Shown here: piece by piece, positions 32,430 to 43,277 of the stretch | Layout of the letters: each line of letters opens with the position of its first letter | Numbering within the stretch: the stretch's first letter is position 1 | Source: Symbiodinium natans | Lineage: Eukaryota; Sar; Dinophyceae; Suessiales; Symbiodiniaceae | Assembly: GCA_905221605.1 (NCBI GenBank) | Contig: CAJNDS010000111.1 | Coordinates: 1 to 64,000, forward strand | Direction: 5' to 3' | DNA length: 64,000 nt | Position numbers and translations under genes: made by a program | The notes under the pieces: generated by a model | Databases searched by the model: none | What the model saw: the letters and a program-made list of their open reading frames with translations, nothing else | Told to the model about the DNA's origin: nothing

Positions 32430-34747
32430 TAGGCTGGCGGTGCACGTTCTTCGTTAGCATTTTGTTGCAAGAGTTCAATGGTGAGAGAACGACATGTTTG
32501 ATTCCACGCCCGTCCAAGTTGTTTTCGGCCACTCTCTGACCGATTGGTCCCACTTCCTGACTCCTGCACAGTTTTGCATTTTTTATGTCATTCCACTCTC
32601 ATTTGCCCTGCAATTCACAGCCCGCTCTCGCCAAAGACGCCCGCCAGCATCTGCCCTCATGCACAGCCGGCTAGCCGTCTAGGTGCTTGTAAGTCGTTGC
32701 AGGGTTCGAGAAAGTTACACGGCTCGCTGACTTGAGGCCGCCAGGAAGAGGAGTCGGAGACGTTCATGGCCACACAGACCGTGGCCCAAAGAAACGAACC
32801 GTCCCAGTACAGACTGCTGGCTTGCCCGGCGCCCGTGACCCACAGCCAAATGAAGGTGATATCAAGGTGATCAATCAAAGTCTTCTCTCGGAGTCTCTGA
32901 GGTGCCATCATGTACGGAAGTGCTGGCATCGATGTCATTGCAAGCATCGGAGGCTGCGAAGCAGAAGAGTCAAGATAACGCTGCCTGCGCTCAGTGCGTG
33001 TTCCCAAGTTCTGACGTGCGCTGTGCACCAAGGCTCGCACCCTGCTTGGGCTCAGACTTGAGAAGTCCGAAAATGGCACGTTTAGTGCCCGACAGTGCCT
33101 GAGGGTCCACTAGGGTTGATGCATCCCTGAGCTTCAGATCTTGGGGGTACCAAGCCTTTCCAAGTATTCTTGCCGCCCTTTTGCGCCAGTTTTCCGAGCC
33201 TTGCTTCAGCAGAAACGGCATGTGATGTGGCACGAGCATACTTAGAGCTCTGCTTGCAGCTCTGCATGGGCATGGCACGGTATGGCACGGTTTCAGCGCC
33301 AATAAGTTGAGGTGCGACTCTTAAGCGCTCCGCCATGGTAGCAGTCGGTGCACTGGATGACGAGCAGCTCCGAGAGCTGGTGGACAGGCCTGGACTGTGG
33401 TTCTTTCATGTTCTTTCCAGAGCACTTTGCAGAATGCCTCACAGAATGCCTCAAAGAATGCTTCTCAGAAAATCGCTGAGCTCACTTGACAGCTGCTGTC
33501 CCAGGCTGACGGACGAGGGCTTCTTGGACTTCGTGCACCGATTCACGGAGGCTACCCTGCGACCCTAACACAAAGTCCCGTTCTGGGTTGTAGGTGCTGC
33601 GGCGTGCCCCCCCCCCGCCCAAAAAGAAACAAAGACGTTCCTGAACGTTCAAGGGGACCCCAAGCAATTTAAAGGAACATCCATACAGACACGGACTCCT
33701 CGAGCCTGAGATGATGACATCACATTGTGATGTCACTAGTTGTCGACAAGGTGAAGAAGCTATGATAGATAGTGCGAACGGATGGAGTTAGGACATTTTT
33801 TGTAGGACATACTCCTCCTGTCAGACGTTGGTTCACTGGCAGCTACCATTGTGATTGGTCAGGAGAATAGTGCCGTGTTCGCAAACTTTGATGGACAAGA
33901 ACACTTGCACAGCACTCGGTGACGAGATCGTCTGGTTGAACATGGATGCGAGGATGCAGACTCCCCACGCGGCCTGTGCAGTGAGGCATTGTTTCAATGC
34001 GCTCCATGCGCAGCCGGCTGGCCTGATTCCGGTTAAACGTAGCCTTTTCATGAGATGTACAGCCAGTGCACAGCGTTGTAATGCAAAATGGTGATCGTTT
34101 TTGGCGAATCGATGTGCCGAGGTATCAACGCTTCTTTGAAGCCCGGGCTGAGGCGTGGTTTTGCAAGAACGGCCACAGCAGCCTCCCCAGAAAGATGTTA
34201 CGGCGTTGAGTGATGCATGTTGCCAAGTGCCAGCGCTGTGATTTGATCTCTTCTGCTGCATCTTGGCTCATGTCGACGCAAGCTCGCTTGATGCCCGCTG
34301 CCACTCCAACGGGCCGCATCATGGCCTCTCCGCTTAAATTTGATTCGCGAGTTTCTTCAAATCTCGGTCCTCCTGCCGCAGTCTCTCCTACCTCACAGTC
34401 TGAGTGCTCAGGTAGTTCGCAGCAGGAGGATAACATTGCTGGCTCGCCTGGTGGCCGTCGCTACTGGTGCATATTTGACATGCCGAGGCAACAGACAAGT
34501 GCAAGTCACTGACCGCGACTTGTCATCGCTTCCGATAAAAGGGCTGACACCTGCCTGCGCGAGGAACCACTTTCGTTGGCACCTGGCGGGCTCGGTGCAC
34601 CTTGTCTGTGTCTCGCTGCAATTGAGATTCGGCAGTTCGTCATTTCTGCAAATGGTGCCCCCAGATTGGGTGCGAATGTGCACACGCGTCTAATGCCCCC
34701 ACAGCTGACAGTGCTGGCAGGTGCCGAGTCCTTTCTTGTCCGCGCAG
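32430..34747. other. Stretch with a few unassigned exon-like pieces
   Basis: Exon-like sequences include 33,335-33,390 (MVAVGALDDEQLRELVDR, possible gene start) with 33,505-33,568 (LTDEGFLDFVHRFTEATLR). Another lies at about 34,330-34,510, which could hold the N-terminal transit region of the CreA-like gene that follows. None is recognised. No repeats of note. Confidence 0.35.
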
Positions 34748-35356
34748 TGCGCTGGTGTTGCCCGCGGTGCTCGCGGTTCGCAGACTGAGTGCACGGGGAG
34801 CCTGGAACAGCTTGCGTACAGTGCTTCGGCAGCTGGACTGGCGCTCCTGTTGGGCTTTTTTGTCATGCAGGCGCCTGCACGCGCTGAGAGCAAGAGGTTG
34901 GTGGGCGAGATCCCCGCATCCGGGTTCATCTTTAAGGACACGATCAATGTGGAGGCGTTTGAAGACCCCAAGGTTTCTGGTGTGTCGCTTTACATCTCGG
35001 ATTTCTCTCGATCGATGGCCGATCGGGTTAGCAAAGGCGACTTCTTTTCAGATCCAGGGGCTGCGGGCCTCACCTGCGCCAAGAATGGCCCTGTGAAAAT
35101 CTCACCAGATCTGAAGCCTAGCAAAGAGGGCGAAGACGTGTTCTCGGAATCGCGCGCGATTCTCTTCAAGACCTTGAAAGTCAAACGCATATACGATGCC
35201 GATGCAAAGAACATCCTGTATGTAGCTTACACGGAGCGGGTTGACAACAACAACGATGCCAACAAGAGCCGCTTCAAAAGTCAAGCCCTTGGAGTCATTA
35301 GAAGCCCCAAGAGCGAGCCTGCAATCGGTGTCCAGGTGCATGTGCTTGTGTGCTGA
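34748..35356 (+). CDS. CreA-family protein, probably thylakoid-lumen or secreted
   Basis: CreA-family proteins are small exported proteins of bacteria and plastid-bearing algae with poorly known function. The exon starts after a pyrimidine-rich CGCGCAG acceptor at 34,741-34,747. It first encodes a hydrophobic segment (SAAGLALLLGFFVMQ) ending in APARA, a typical lumenal cleavage site. The mature domain follows: VGEIPASGFIFKDTINVEAF, DPKVSGVSLYISD, DPGAAGLTCAKNGPVKIS, VFSESRAILFKTLKVKRIYD and LYVAYTERVD, which match the CreA core in order. Upstream exons with the plastid transit peptide and start codon are not identified. The in-frame stop is TGA 35,354-35,356, but a GC donor after AGTCAA (35,285) or a GT site near 35,330 could end the exon earlier. 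A plastid location is inference from the bipartite signal. Confidence 0.8.
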   Translation, partial: CAGVARGARGSQTECTGSLEQLAYSASAAGLALLLGFFVMQAPARAESKRLVGEIPASGFIFKDTINVEAFEDPKVSGVSLYISDFSRSMADRVSKGDFFSDPGAAGLTCAKNGPVKISPDLKPSKEGEDVFSESRAILFKTLKVKRIYDADAKNILYVAYTERVDNNNDANKSRFKSQALGVIRSPKSEPAIGVQVHVLVC

Positions 35357-35359
35357 GGC

Positions 35360-37242
35360 CTCCAAAGTTCTGATCGCTGCTAGTAATGCCCAGGGGCTAT
35401 ACCCAAATTCAGCACACATTCCAGTTGCATACCAGTAGCCAGTAAAGCACAAGGCTCAAAACCCTTATACCTTTCTGTGAAGATTGCGGATGGGGATCAC
35501 GGTGTTGACAGTGTTAGCAGTGTCAGTCGAGACTTCCCGCAAGCCGCAAGAAGCTTGTTGTGAATGGCTTCTGCCTTCCAAGGTCAAGTCTGTGCAGTTC
35601 ACATTGATGGAGTGAGGGACAAGGCCTAGAAGTGAACGCGCTGGGGAATGCTGGAAGCTGGCTGGAAGCTGGCTGGAAGCTGGCTGGAAGCTGGCTGGAA
35701 GCCTCTGTAGTTCGTTGTTATGTTGTGCGGAAAAGATGATGTCGGTTGCCGCTGGTTCATGCCTCTCGAGTTTGCTTCTGCAGGAGAAAAGCCGTACGAA
35801 CTTCCACTGCCTGCATATTGTACTACTCTCTTAGCATGCGCTGTCTCGTGGTGCTCTTGATCTCAAATGCCAGCTTAGCAGAAGCAACACGACAGAACTA
35901 GGCGGCTTGCTGTGTAGGTTGCAGCAGCTCAGGCTTTGAGGCATTTCAAGAAGCCATTCAACAAGGAGGCTGGAAGTTGGTCGCCCGCCACCAGCAGCAA
36001 GAGCTTTACTGGACTTTGTGTGTCGTTGCAGTTGCATTGCAGGCCTTGCCAAGGACATTGCCGACTCATTATTGGCAGTCTCTGACTATCAGGACGGCAT
36101 GCCATGGGCAGATAGCAATGTCATGCCATGCCTTCCATGTCTTCCGTTCTTATTTTTGGCACTCGGGGTTTGAGGCTTTCGTGGCATTGATGCAGCGGCA
36201 CTTGCTACCCCCTGCCAGTGATGAGATCTTGGATCCATCACAGGCAGCAAGCACTGTAACCAGACCAGGGACACATTGGTTCGGTCAATTGGTCACTTTT
36301 GCTCTGCGGAAGCTGTGGTAGATTTTTCTGTTCTGTTTTGCTTGCGGTTGGATGAAGACTGGAGCATTGCAAGTTGCATGTCTCGCGCAGGCTACAGTTC
36401 CAGATGCAGGCCGGCGACATGGCCGAGAAGTGTGACATATGCCAGATATGCAAAAAGGAAAAAGCATTGAAAAGTGGCTTTCGAGGCCTCGAGGGCGAGG
36501 GAGCCGAGGCACCCAGGAGGCCAGGGCATGGGCTGTTGTAAGTTGTTCATAGTTGTTACAAGTACAGGCTGCACTCCTTCTGCGAAGCCAGGCTGGGTGG
36601 CTACAGCTGCCATGGTGGTTATACCTCCGAGACGGAGCCAAAGCTGAAGATGTAAGATGGGTCAAGGGATGTCAAGGGCAGAGCGCAGAGCGGTTTCGCG
36701 AGATGAACTGACAGCATCATGATGTGGCTTCTTCAAGGGTCCTGTCTTCGCATATCTTCGCTGGCGTTTTCTGTAAAGCTCGAAGGCGGTCTTCAACAAC
36801 TAGTGATGCCTAGTCATGCCTAGTAGCTAGATGAACAGCAAATGCTGTTCTTGACGTTTGCTGGTTTACGTAGCCCACGTTTAGACCTTGCCAAGCAAGA
36901 GTCACGACAGGCCACAACAGCTTATGTGAGCATGCGAAAGCCAGCCTGAAGTTTCGATGTCGATGTACTGTACCAGGCAGCATGCGTGGTCCTGCCGTGA
37001 GATTCGACGTCTTTCGCTTCCTGACTGGGGCCATCTTCCTCAAGCAATGAGTTCCGACAGCTTCACGGTCAGTTAACGAAACGATCATTAGCCTCATGTA
37101 GACTGCATTCCCACATCGGGTGTTTTCTCAAGCACACGTCATCCTGGCGGTCCCGAACTCACCTCGCGCAGCATGGCGTTGCCTGGCAGCAGCAGATGTG
37201 ACCATTTTGCCACGCGAGCTCCGACACCCTGGGCCTAGGCAG
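35360..37242. other. Intergenic stretch upstream of the deubiquitinase gene
   Basis: Contains the 11-bp repeat at 35,650-35,702 and no recognisable coding exon. The first exon and trans-splice acceptor of the USP14-like gene should lie near its right end. ATG 37,173 (MALPG) is one possible start, but its frame does not join the exon at 37,243. Confidence 0.45.
35650..35702. repeat. 11-bp tandem repeat CTGGAAGCTGG
   Basis: Nearly five perfect copies of CTGGAAGCTGG in intergenic sequence. Confidence 0.93.
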
Positions 37243-40200
37243 ATATCCCTTAAATGGAACAAGCAAGAATTTGACATCGATCTCGAGGAGGGCTCTACCG
37301 TTGAGGCTGGAGCTTCTGTCCATGCTGTGGCAGCCACAAGCCCGCCTGCTTTCTTGGTTCATTGGGCACATTGCGGCATAATTGCGGCCAAACTTCCAGG
37401 TCTTCAAAACGCAGGTTTGGACTTTGACCCAAGTGCCCATGGACCGGCAGCGCCTAAGTGGCATAGTCAACCATTCAAGTCCAAGCAGGTCTTAAGACGG
37501 GATGCCACGGCTCGGGTGTGGATGACCAAGGAAGTTTCTGGGATTTCCAGGAGGAATGCTCAAGGATACGGATGACCTCATGGCCAAGGCCCGTGCAGTT
37601 ACACTTAGTTTCCTGGCACCCCTTGAGATCCCTTGAGTTCCACGACTGAAGCTGATGGAAGGTGGCAAAGATGAAGCCTGGGCAAAAGGTGACCCTCATG
37701 GGCACTCCTGAGGCAATATGCGTATGTGTGCGTGAGCGTGTGCGTGTGCGCGTGTAGGTGGTGTAGGTGGTGCCGGTGTAGGTGTCGGTGGTGATGGCAG
37801 TGGCGGTGGTGTCGGTGTAGCTGGTGTAGCTGGTGTAGCTGGTGTAGCTGGCGTAGCTGGCGTAGCTGGCGTAGCTGGCGTAGCTGGTGTAGCTGGTGTA
37901 GCTGGTGTAGCTGGTGTAGCTGGCGTAGCTGGCGTAGCTGGCGTAGCTGGCGTAGCTGGTGTAGCTGGTGTAGCTGGTGTAGCTGGCGTAGCTGGCGTAG
38001 CTGGCGTAGCTGGCGTAGCTGGCGTAGCTGGCGTAGCTGGCGTAGCTGGCGTAGCTGGTGTAGCTGGTGTAGCTGGTGTAGCTGGTGTAGCTGGTGTAGC
38101 TGGTGTAGCTGGTGTAGCTGGCGTAGCTGGCGTAGCTGGCGTAGCTGGCGTAGCTGGCGTAGCTGGTGTAGCTGGTGTAGCTGGCGTAGCTGGCGTAGCT
38201 GGCGTAGCTGGTGTAGCTGGTGTAGCTGGCGTAGCTGGTGTAGCTGGCGTAGCTGGTGTAGCTGGTGTAGCTGGTGTAGCTGGTGTAGCTGGTGTAGCTG
38301 GTGTAGGTATAGTTGGTATAGGTGTAGGTGTAGGTGCAGGTGCAGGTGCAGGTGTAGGTGTAGGTGTAGGGTGCCCACGTGGGCGGGCGCAGGCGGGCCG
38401 GGTTAGGCCTGGGCCGCGCCGTGTGCGTGCGTGCGTCTGCATGTCAAGTGCACCATCTGCGTTCGTTTGTTCGGACATGTTTTGGAACGAACTGGCAGGG
38501 CAAAGAATTGAAAGCTCCGGAGGAGAAAGTGGTCTTCGAAGAGGATCTCTCTCCGGAAGAGAAGGCCAGAATCTTGAAAGAGAAGCCCATGTCTCAGTGT
38601 GCTTGTCGTCAATTGTTGTCCAGCATACGTACAGAAATTGGATATGCTTGTACCGCGTCTCATCTTCGTCGAGCTTCACTGAGGAAAGTGGAGATCCCCC
38701 CAGCAGGGATCAAGAACTTGGGCAACACCTGCTACATGAACGCTACCCTGCAATGCCTGAACAGAGTGGGAGATTTGAGAGAAGCTGTCAACCAGTACCA
38801 GCCACCTGCTACTGAGGCCAGCAGATGTTGTGCCTGTAATCCTGCTACTGTGATGAGAAGTTGGGTCGCGCGCTCGCAGGTGCGTGATATTGATTCCGTC
38901 GTCACCTGAGCCACTATGCACGCTTGTCACGTGATAAGCCGGCTAGCTCTGCGAAGCATTCCATCGAAAACTTCGAGAAGCCGAGGTACTCACAGCACAG
39001 CTGCGAACGGTGAACACACAGCTTACCAGCACCACTGACTCCATCGTGCCCATGCAGTTTGTAATGGCATTGCGGCAGCGATTTCCGAGGCCGTGCTGCG
39101 TGCTCATGCACCGTTGCTCTTCATGTTCGAGTGGATCACAGCATTTTCTTCTGTTTGAGTTCGAAGGTTTGCAGAGATGCAGAATGGAGCACCAATGCAG
39201 CAGGACACCGTGTAGGTCATGTGGATTGTTGTCGGATGCCGCTGAAGCTACAGCTAATGTGACAGGACGCAGATGAGTGTCTCCGTGGGTTGCTTACGAC
39301 CCTTTCAGGGACATTGAAAGGAAGCAGCGAGTCTTCGAACAGGCCGGTTTTGATCAAGGAGTCTGGAAGCAGGCAATGGTTGTAATCATGGCAGGATAGA
39401 CGAGCTGTTTGGTTACAAGCTGAAGTCAACTCTTCGATGCCTCGAGTGTGATGAAGAAGCACCCCAGGCTGCCATTCGTAAATCAGTGTGCCTCCTTTGG
39501 ATGGTGGTCCTTCTTTGTGTCTGCAAGATTCTGCAAGCCCACCAAAGGAGACTGAAGAGCTGAGCCGCGTGATGCTGTGCCACCTCGGAACACAGACGGA
39601 CCCGGTCTCGCACATCACCCAAGGTGCAGCTTGGCTCAAAGAAACACAGGAGCAGACGACTCTGATGACAAGGTTGTGGGGTGCGATGTACATGCCATGC
39701 GCGTGACCCCAAGGTACAACTATCTCTGAAGGAACACATTGAGAAACAGTCGCCAGTCCTGGGTCGCAACGCGCAGTACGAGAAAACATCGTCCGTTGCA
39801 AGCTTGCCGCCCTTTCTGGTTGTGGGGACCTTTGACACTGCTGACAGAGCCAAGCGTCAAAAGCTCACAGTTGCTAACACTTTACGTGGATGACCGAGTG
39901 TAGCTGTAGCTCTGTTCCTTGAATCTCTGCCGAGGTCCAGTTTGCCCGCTTTGGCTACAAAGGGGCCAATGAATGGGCTGGCACGAGTGCTTCCAAGGTG
40001 AAGCTGACGCGCAAATGCGCTTTCACGCACACTTTTGACATTTTTGACTGCACTTCTGATGACGTGAAGAAGAGGCTGTCGGCATCTTGTCTCTTCTGAG
40101 ACCTTTCCTTGTAGCACTCTTTTGATCTTTATGATCATCTAAGTGTAGCATTCAGTGCTTTGTTTCTCTCAGATTGTCTTGTGGAGAGGTTGCGTGAGGA

Positions 40201-41110
40201 GAGATGTTTCGAGTTGTGAGGTGTTTCGTCTCGTTGAATTTTGATTGAGGTAGGCCGAGTGAAGAAGAAGGAGCAGGAGGACAAAGAGCTGGAGCGGCAG
40301 AAGGCCGCCTTGGACAAGAAAGGCCCCCGCAGAGCATTCTTGGTGTGTTGAGAGAGTTGTTTTGAGAGAAGTGTTTTCGAGAGAGAGCGGGAGAGAGAAG
40401 CTTTTTCACTCTCAACTCCTCACACTCAACTCGCCCCTTCTCACTCTAAACTCTTTTGAAGGACCAGCGGATCAACAAAGCACGTAGGGAGTGGGCCAGT
40501 CAACGGTGAGACTGTAAACTTGCACATTTGGTTCCTGGTACAGCTGGTGAGGGCAAAGATGGACGTGAGCAGAACTCGAGGTGGTTAAGGAGTATGAGGG
40601 TGGGGGGAGAGTGGGGAAAAGATGGGTGGGGGGGGTTCTAGAAGGAGGATGAGTGAGGTCCGTCAGAGTTCAGTTAGCAAATGTCGTGGGGGCCCAGCAG
40701 GCAAGCGGCGACATTAAAACCTGTGCGTGCCAAGCCTGGCGTGGGGAGGAGGGGAGGGTGTGCCGCGGTGGGGGGCTGTGCGGGAAGGGAAGGGAGGTTC
40801 CAACCCAAACAAGGAACAACAATTGAAAAGGGGGCGCCCGCGCCCCTCCGACCCGCTACCAAACCATACCAGAAGGGGGGGGTGAGATGGAGCTGCCAGA
40901 CGCTGACAACGTAGACAGGAACTCCTTCAACAGATGGGGCCTCACCTCTCACTCCGGGTGCCACCAAGAATCGTAAAGGATGTAGTCGCAATGTAGTCAT
41001 GACCATCTGAGTGAAAAGACAAAATGATGCACATATCGTACATACATATATATATATATATATACATATATGTACATAAAAATATATATGCATATATATA
41101 TATGCATGAA

Positions 41111-41153
<43 letters not shown>

Positions 41154-41200
41154 TACTCCCCCCCCCCCATGATCTACTGCGGTGGGTCTGGGAGAGCGGG

Positions 41201-41261
<61 letters not shown>

Positions 41262-43277
41262 CTTGCATGCACAGTAGTATGATATGAAAAGTTGGCAAAG
41301 TTATGATGATGATGATGATGATGATGACGATGATGATGATGATGATGACAATGATAAAAATAGTAGTGGGGGGGGGGGGGGCGACCACACATATATATAT
41401 ATATGTATATTAGCATGTATATATATATATACATACACATATATATATATATGTGTCTTTTGTCAATGCGCAGTGGTGTTGATGGTCGTGCCCAGTGTCA
41501 GCTGCTAAGGCAATGTGTCGAAGGATCAAGATGTGGAGATGAAGCCAGCAGAGGATCGAAGATAGTCGAAAACATCACAAGTTTTCTCAGTCATGTTGAG
41601 TATTGCTGAGTCGACTCACGAGCATGCAGGACGCTGAGATGTCATCCGTGGGCTTGGAAGAGCTGGACACTGGCCACTACCAGCTCATCGGAATCGTCTC
41701 CCACAAAGGTCGAACCGCACGGTGCTTACTTGCCTTAGCATGCCCACTGGATGCCCACCCCAATTCACGACATTCTGTGCGTTTCGCGTCCTATTCTGTC
41801 TTGATTGCTTCAATCGCGATCTGCAACTGGGGTTACAATCACGATTTGCAACAGTGTTTGCTTGCTCTTACGAAAGGCGATCGGCGAACGCCGAATGATG
41901 CGGAATCCCGCACGGAGGGGGGGGTCGATGTCGAGGGGTGGTCGTAGGGTGTCGCGGGGTGTCCGGGGCACCGCGGGGTGTCTGCAGGATGTCGCAATGG
42001 GTATCTCAGTCGGCGTTTTGTCTTCGAGTTTGGAATCTCCGGTCGGTGTCTGCCAGTCAACGTCCTGGCTGTTTCAGTTTCTTTGTGTGGGGGCCTGAGC
42101 TGATATATGTGAGGCTAGAGAACAGAACTCGAGCATCGGTGAAGTAACTAAACCTTTGGTTGCCCATCCGGCCGCATTTTTGCGAAAAAATTACCGTAAG
42201 GATGCATGGTTGCAGCCAATCCAGGCAGTCTCAGGGCAAGGCTTTCCTTATCATACTCCAGTTCCGTGTGTCGGTCGGTATCCCAGATGCTGTCCCGTCG
42301 ACGGTGTCTCGGGCAGCTCGATTATTGGCACGGTCCGCGTTAGGTAGGGGTGGCGGTTGTATGTTTTTGGAGGGGTGGTGGTGCTGTCTCTCGAGTTCAA
42401 CTGCTCGTTTGAGCGCATGTTCTTTGCAAGCCTCGCCTTGCACGTTGTTTGCACATGAGAAGGCGCCCAAAGGCATGCCACAGTTCGTCAAGAGCATGTT
42501 CACATCTTTGGTGGAAACGTATAGAATCGTATAGACATGTATGTATGTATCTATGTGTGTTGTATGTCTATAGCCGAGCCAGGAAGGCTTGAGCCCATGC
42601 CGAACTAGTAGTAAGTTGCAAGCCCGTGCCAGCATGCGCCCGAAGTGCTTCAAGAGATGGCGAACAATCCCCAACAGAACACTTGCTACTGGGTCTCAGC
42701 TGCGATAGCTTCCTTTCTCAAAAAACTGGACATGGTCGGAACCGTGGGCTCAGGTGTGAATGTTTTAAGCTCATGGTACGTATGTGACAGTGTGAGAGTT
42801 TCTGAGCGTAGGGCGTGCTTGTGTGGACAAGAGAGGCTGCCCGACTGCCCGAGGCTGATGGAGGTCACTATGTAGGCTGGACTCTCCACAAGAAAGCGGA
42901 TGGCAAGGATCTCAAGGTGCAACTCAAGATTGTGGTAGGGGTGACCGCATTCTGCACCCTTGCCGCCCCGAGCAGGATGACAAGTGGGTCCTCTTTGATG
43001 ACGACGAAGTGACTTTCGTAAACTGGAAAGACATGACGGGCTTGAGTACAGACCTCTGTGGCGGGAAGGCCGATACTCAAATTGTCGCGTGGTTGGCATT
43101 GGCGTTTTTGATGGATATTTTCCTCTGTTGATTGAATTCCGAGCAAGATTCTCTGAGGCATACATCAACATCTACCAGAGGATAACGGTCCTTGCAGATC
43201 CAGGCCAGGCCTTGGGTAGCACCGAGAAGGACAGTGGCTACGCTGGTAAAGAGGACGTGAAAATGGAGGGACAGTAG
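37243..43277 (+). CDS. USP14: Ubiquitin C-terminal hydrolase of the USP14/Ubp6 family
   Basis: Proteasome-associated cysteine protease that trims ubiquitin from substrates. Exons resolved by protein logic and phase: 37,243-37,305, 37,400-37,460, 37,551-37,588 and 37,662-37,712 (ubiquitin-like domain: [61 protein letters not shown]); 38,499-38,584; 38,684-38,816 (Cys box, [18 protein letters not shown]); 39,022-39,089; 39,167-39,203; 39,266-39,342; 39,395-39,467; 39,548-39,625; 39,714-39,821; 39,935 to about 40,078; about 40,255-40,320; 40,462-40,505; 41,630-41,716; 42,854-42,916 (His box, [13 protein letters not shown]); 42,976-43,083 ([14 protein letters not shown]); 43,158-43,277, stop TAG. 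Cys and His of the catalytic triad are present. Not found: the first coding exon and parts between 38,817 and 39,021 and between 40,506 and 41,629. Most introns start with GC. The order and content match plant UBP6 and animal USP14 throughout. Confidence 0.93.
37817..38305. repeat. 9-bp minisatellite GTAGCTGGY inside a USP14 intron
   Basis: More than 50 head-to-tail copies of GTAGCTGGC or GTAGCTGGT, mixed in blocks; degenerate GGTGTA-type units flank it on both sides (37,725-38,370). It lies within the GC-AG intron 37,713-38,498. The minus strand is open across the array in two frames, giving Ala-Thr-Pro and Gln-Leu-Arg/His repeats. These are artefacts of the repeat. Confidence 0.97.
41044..41452. 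repeat. Compound repeat cluster with a run of 60 G
   Basis: In order: (TA)n-rich 41,044-41,135, (CA)n 41,136-41,154, eleven C at 41,158-41,168, sixty consecutive G at 41,202-41,261, (GAT)n 41,302-41,348, fourteen G at 41,368-41,381, and (TA)n-rich 41,391-41,452. It lies in the intronic part of the USP14-like gene between the exons at 40,462-40,505 and 41,630-41,716. The length of the G run may be uncertain because such runs are hard to sequence. Confidence 0.97.

Noticed and set aside
37817-38305. CRISPR-like regular array
   Set aside because: Units are 9 bp and directly adjacent, without spacers, in a eukaryotic intron.
37605-38679. Minus-strand frames of 257 and 327 codons made of Gln-Leu-Arg/His or Ala-Thr-Pro repeats
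   Set aside because: They are the 9-bp intronic minisatellite read backwards, inside the securely placed + strand USP14 gene.
40942-41440. Poly-Pro, poly-Gly, poly-Asp and Ile/Tyr-rich frames
   Set aside because: Products of the compound microsatellite (G run, GAT and TA arrays).
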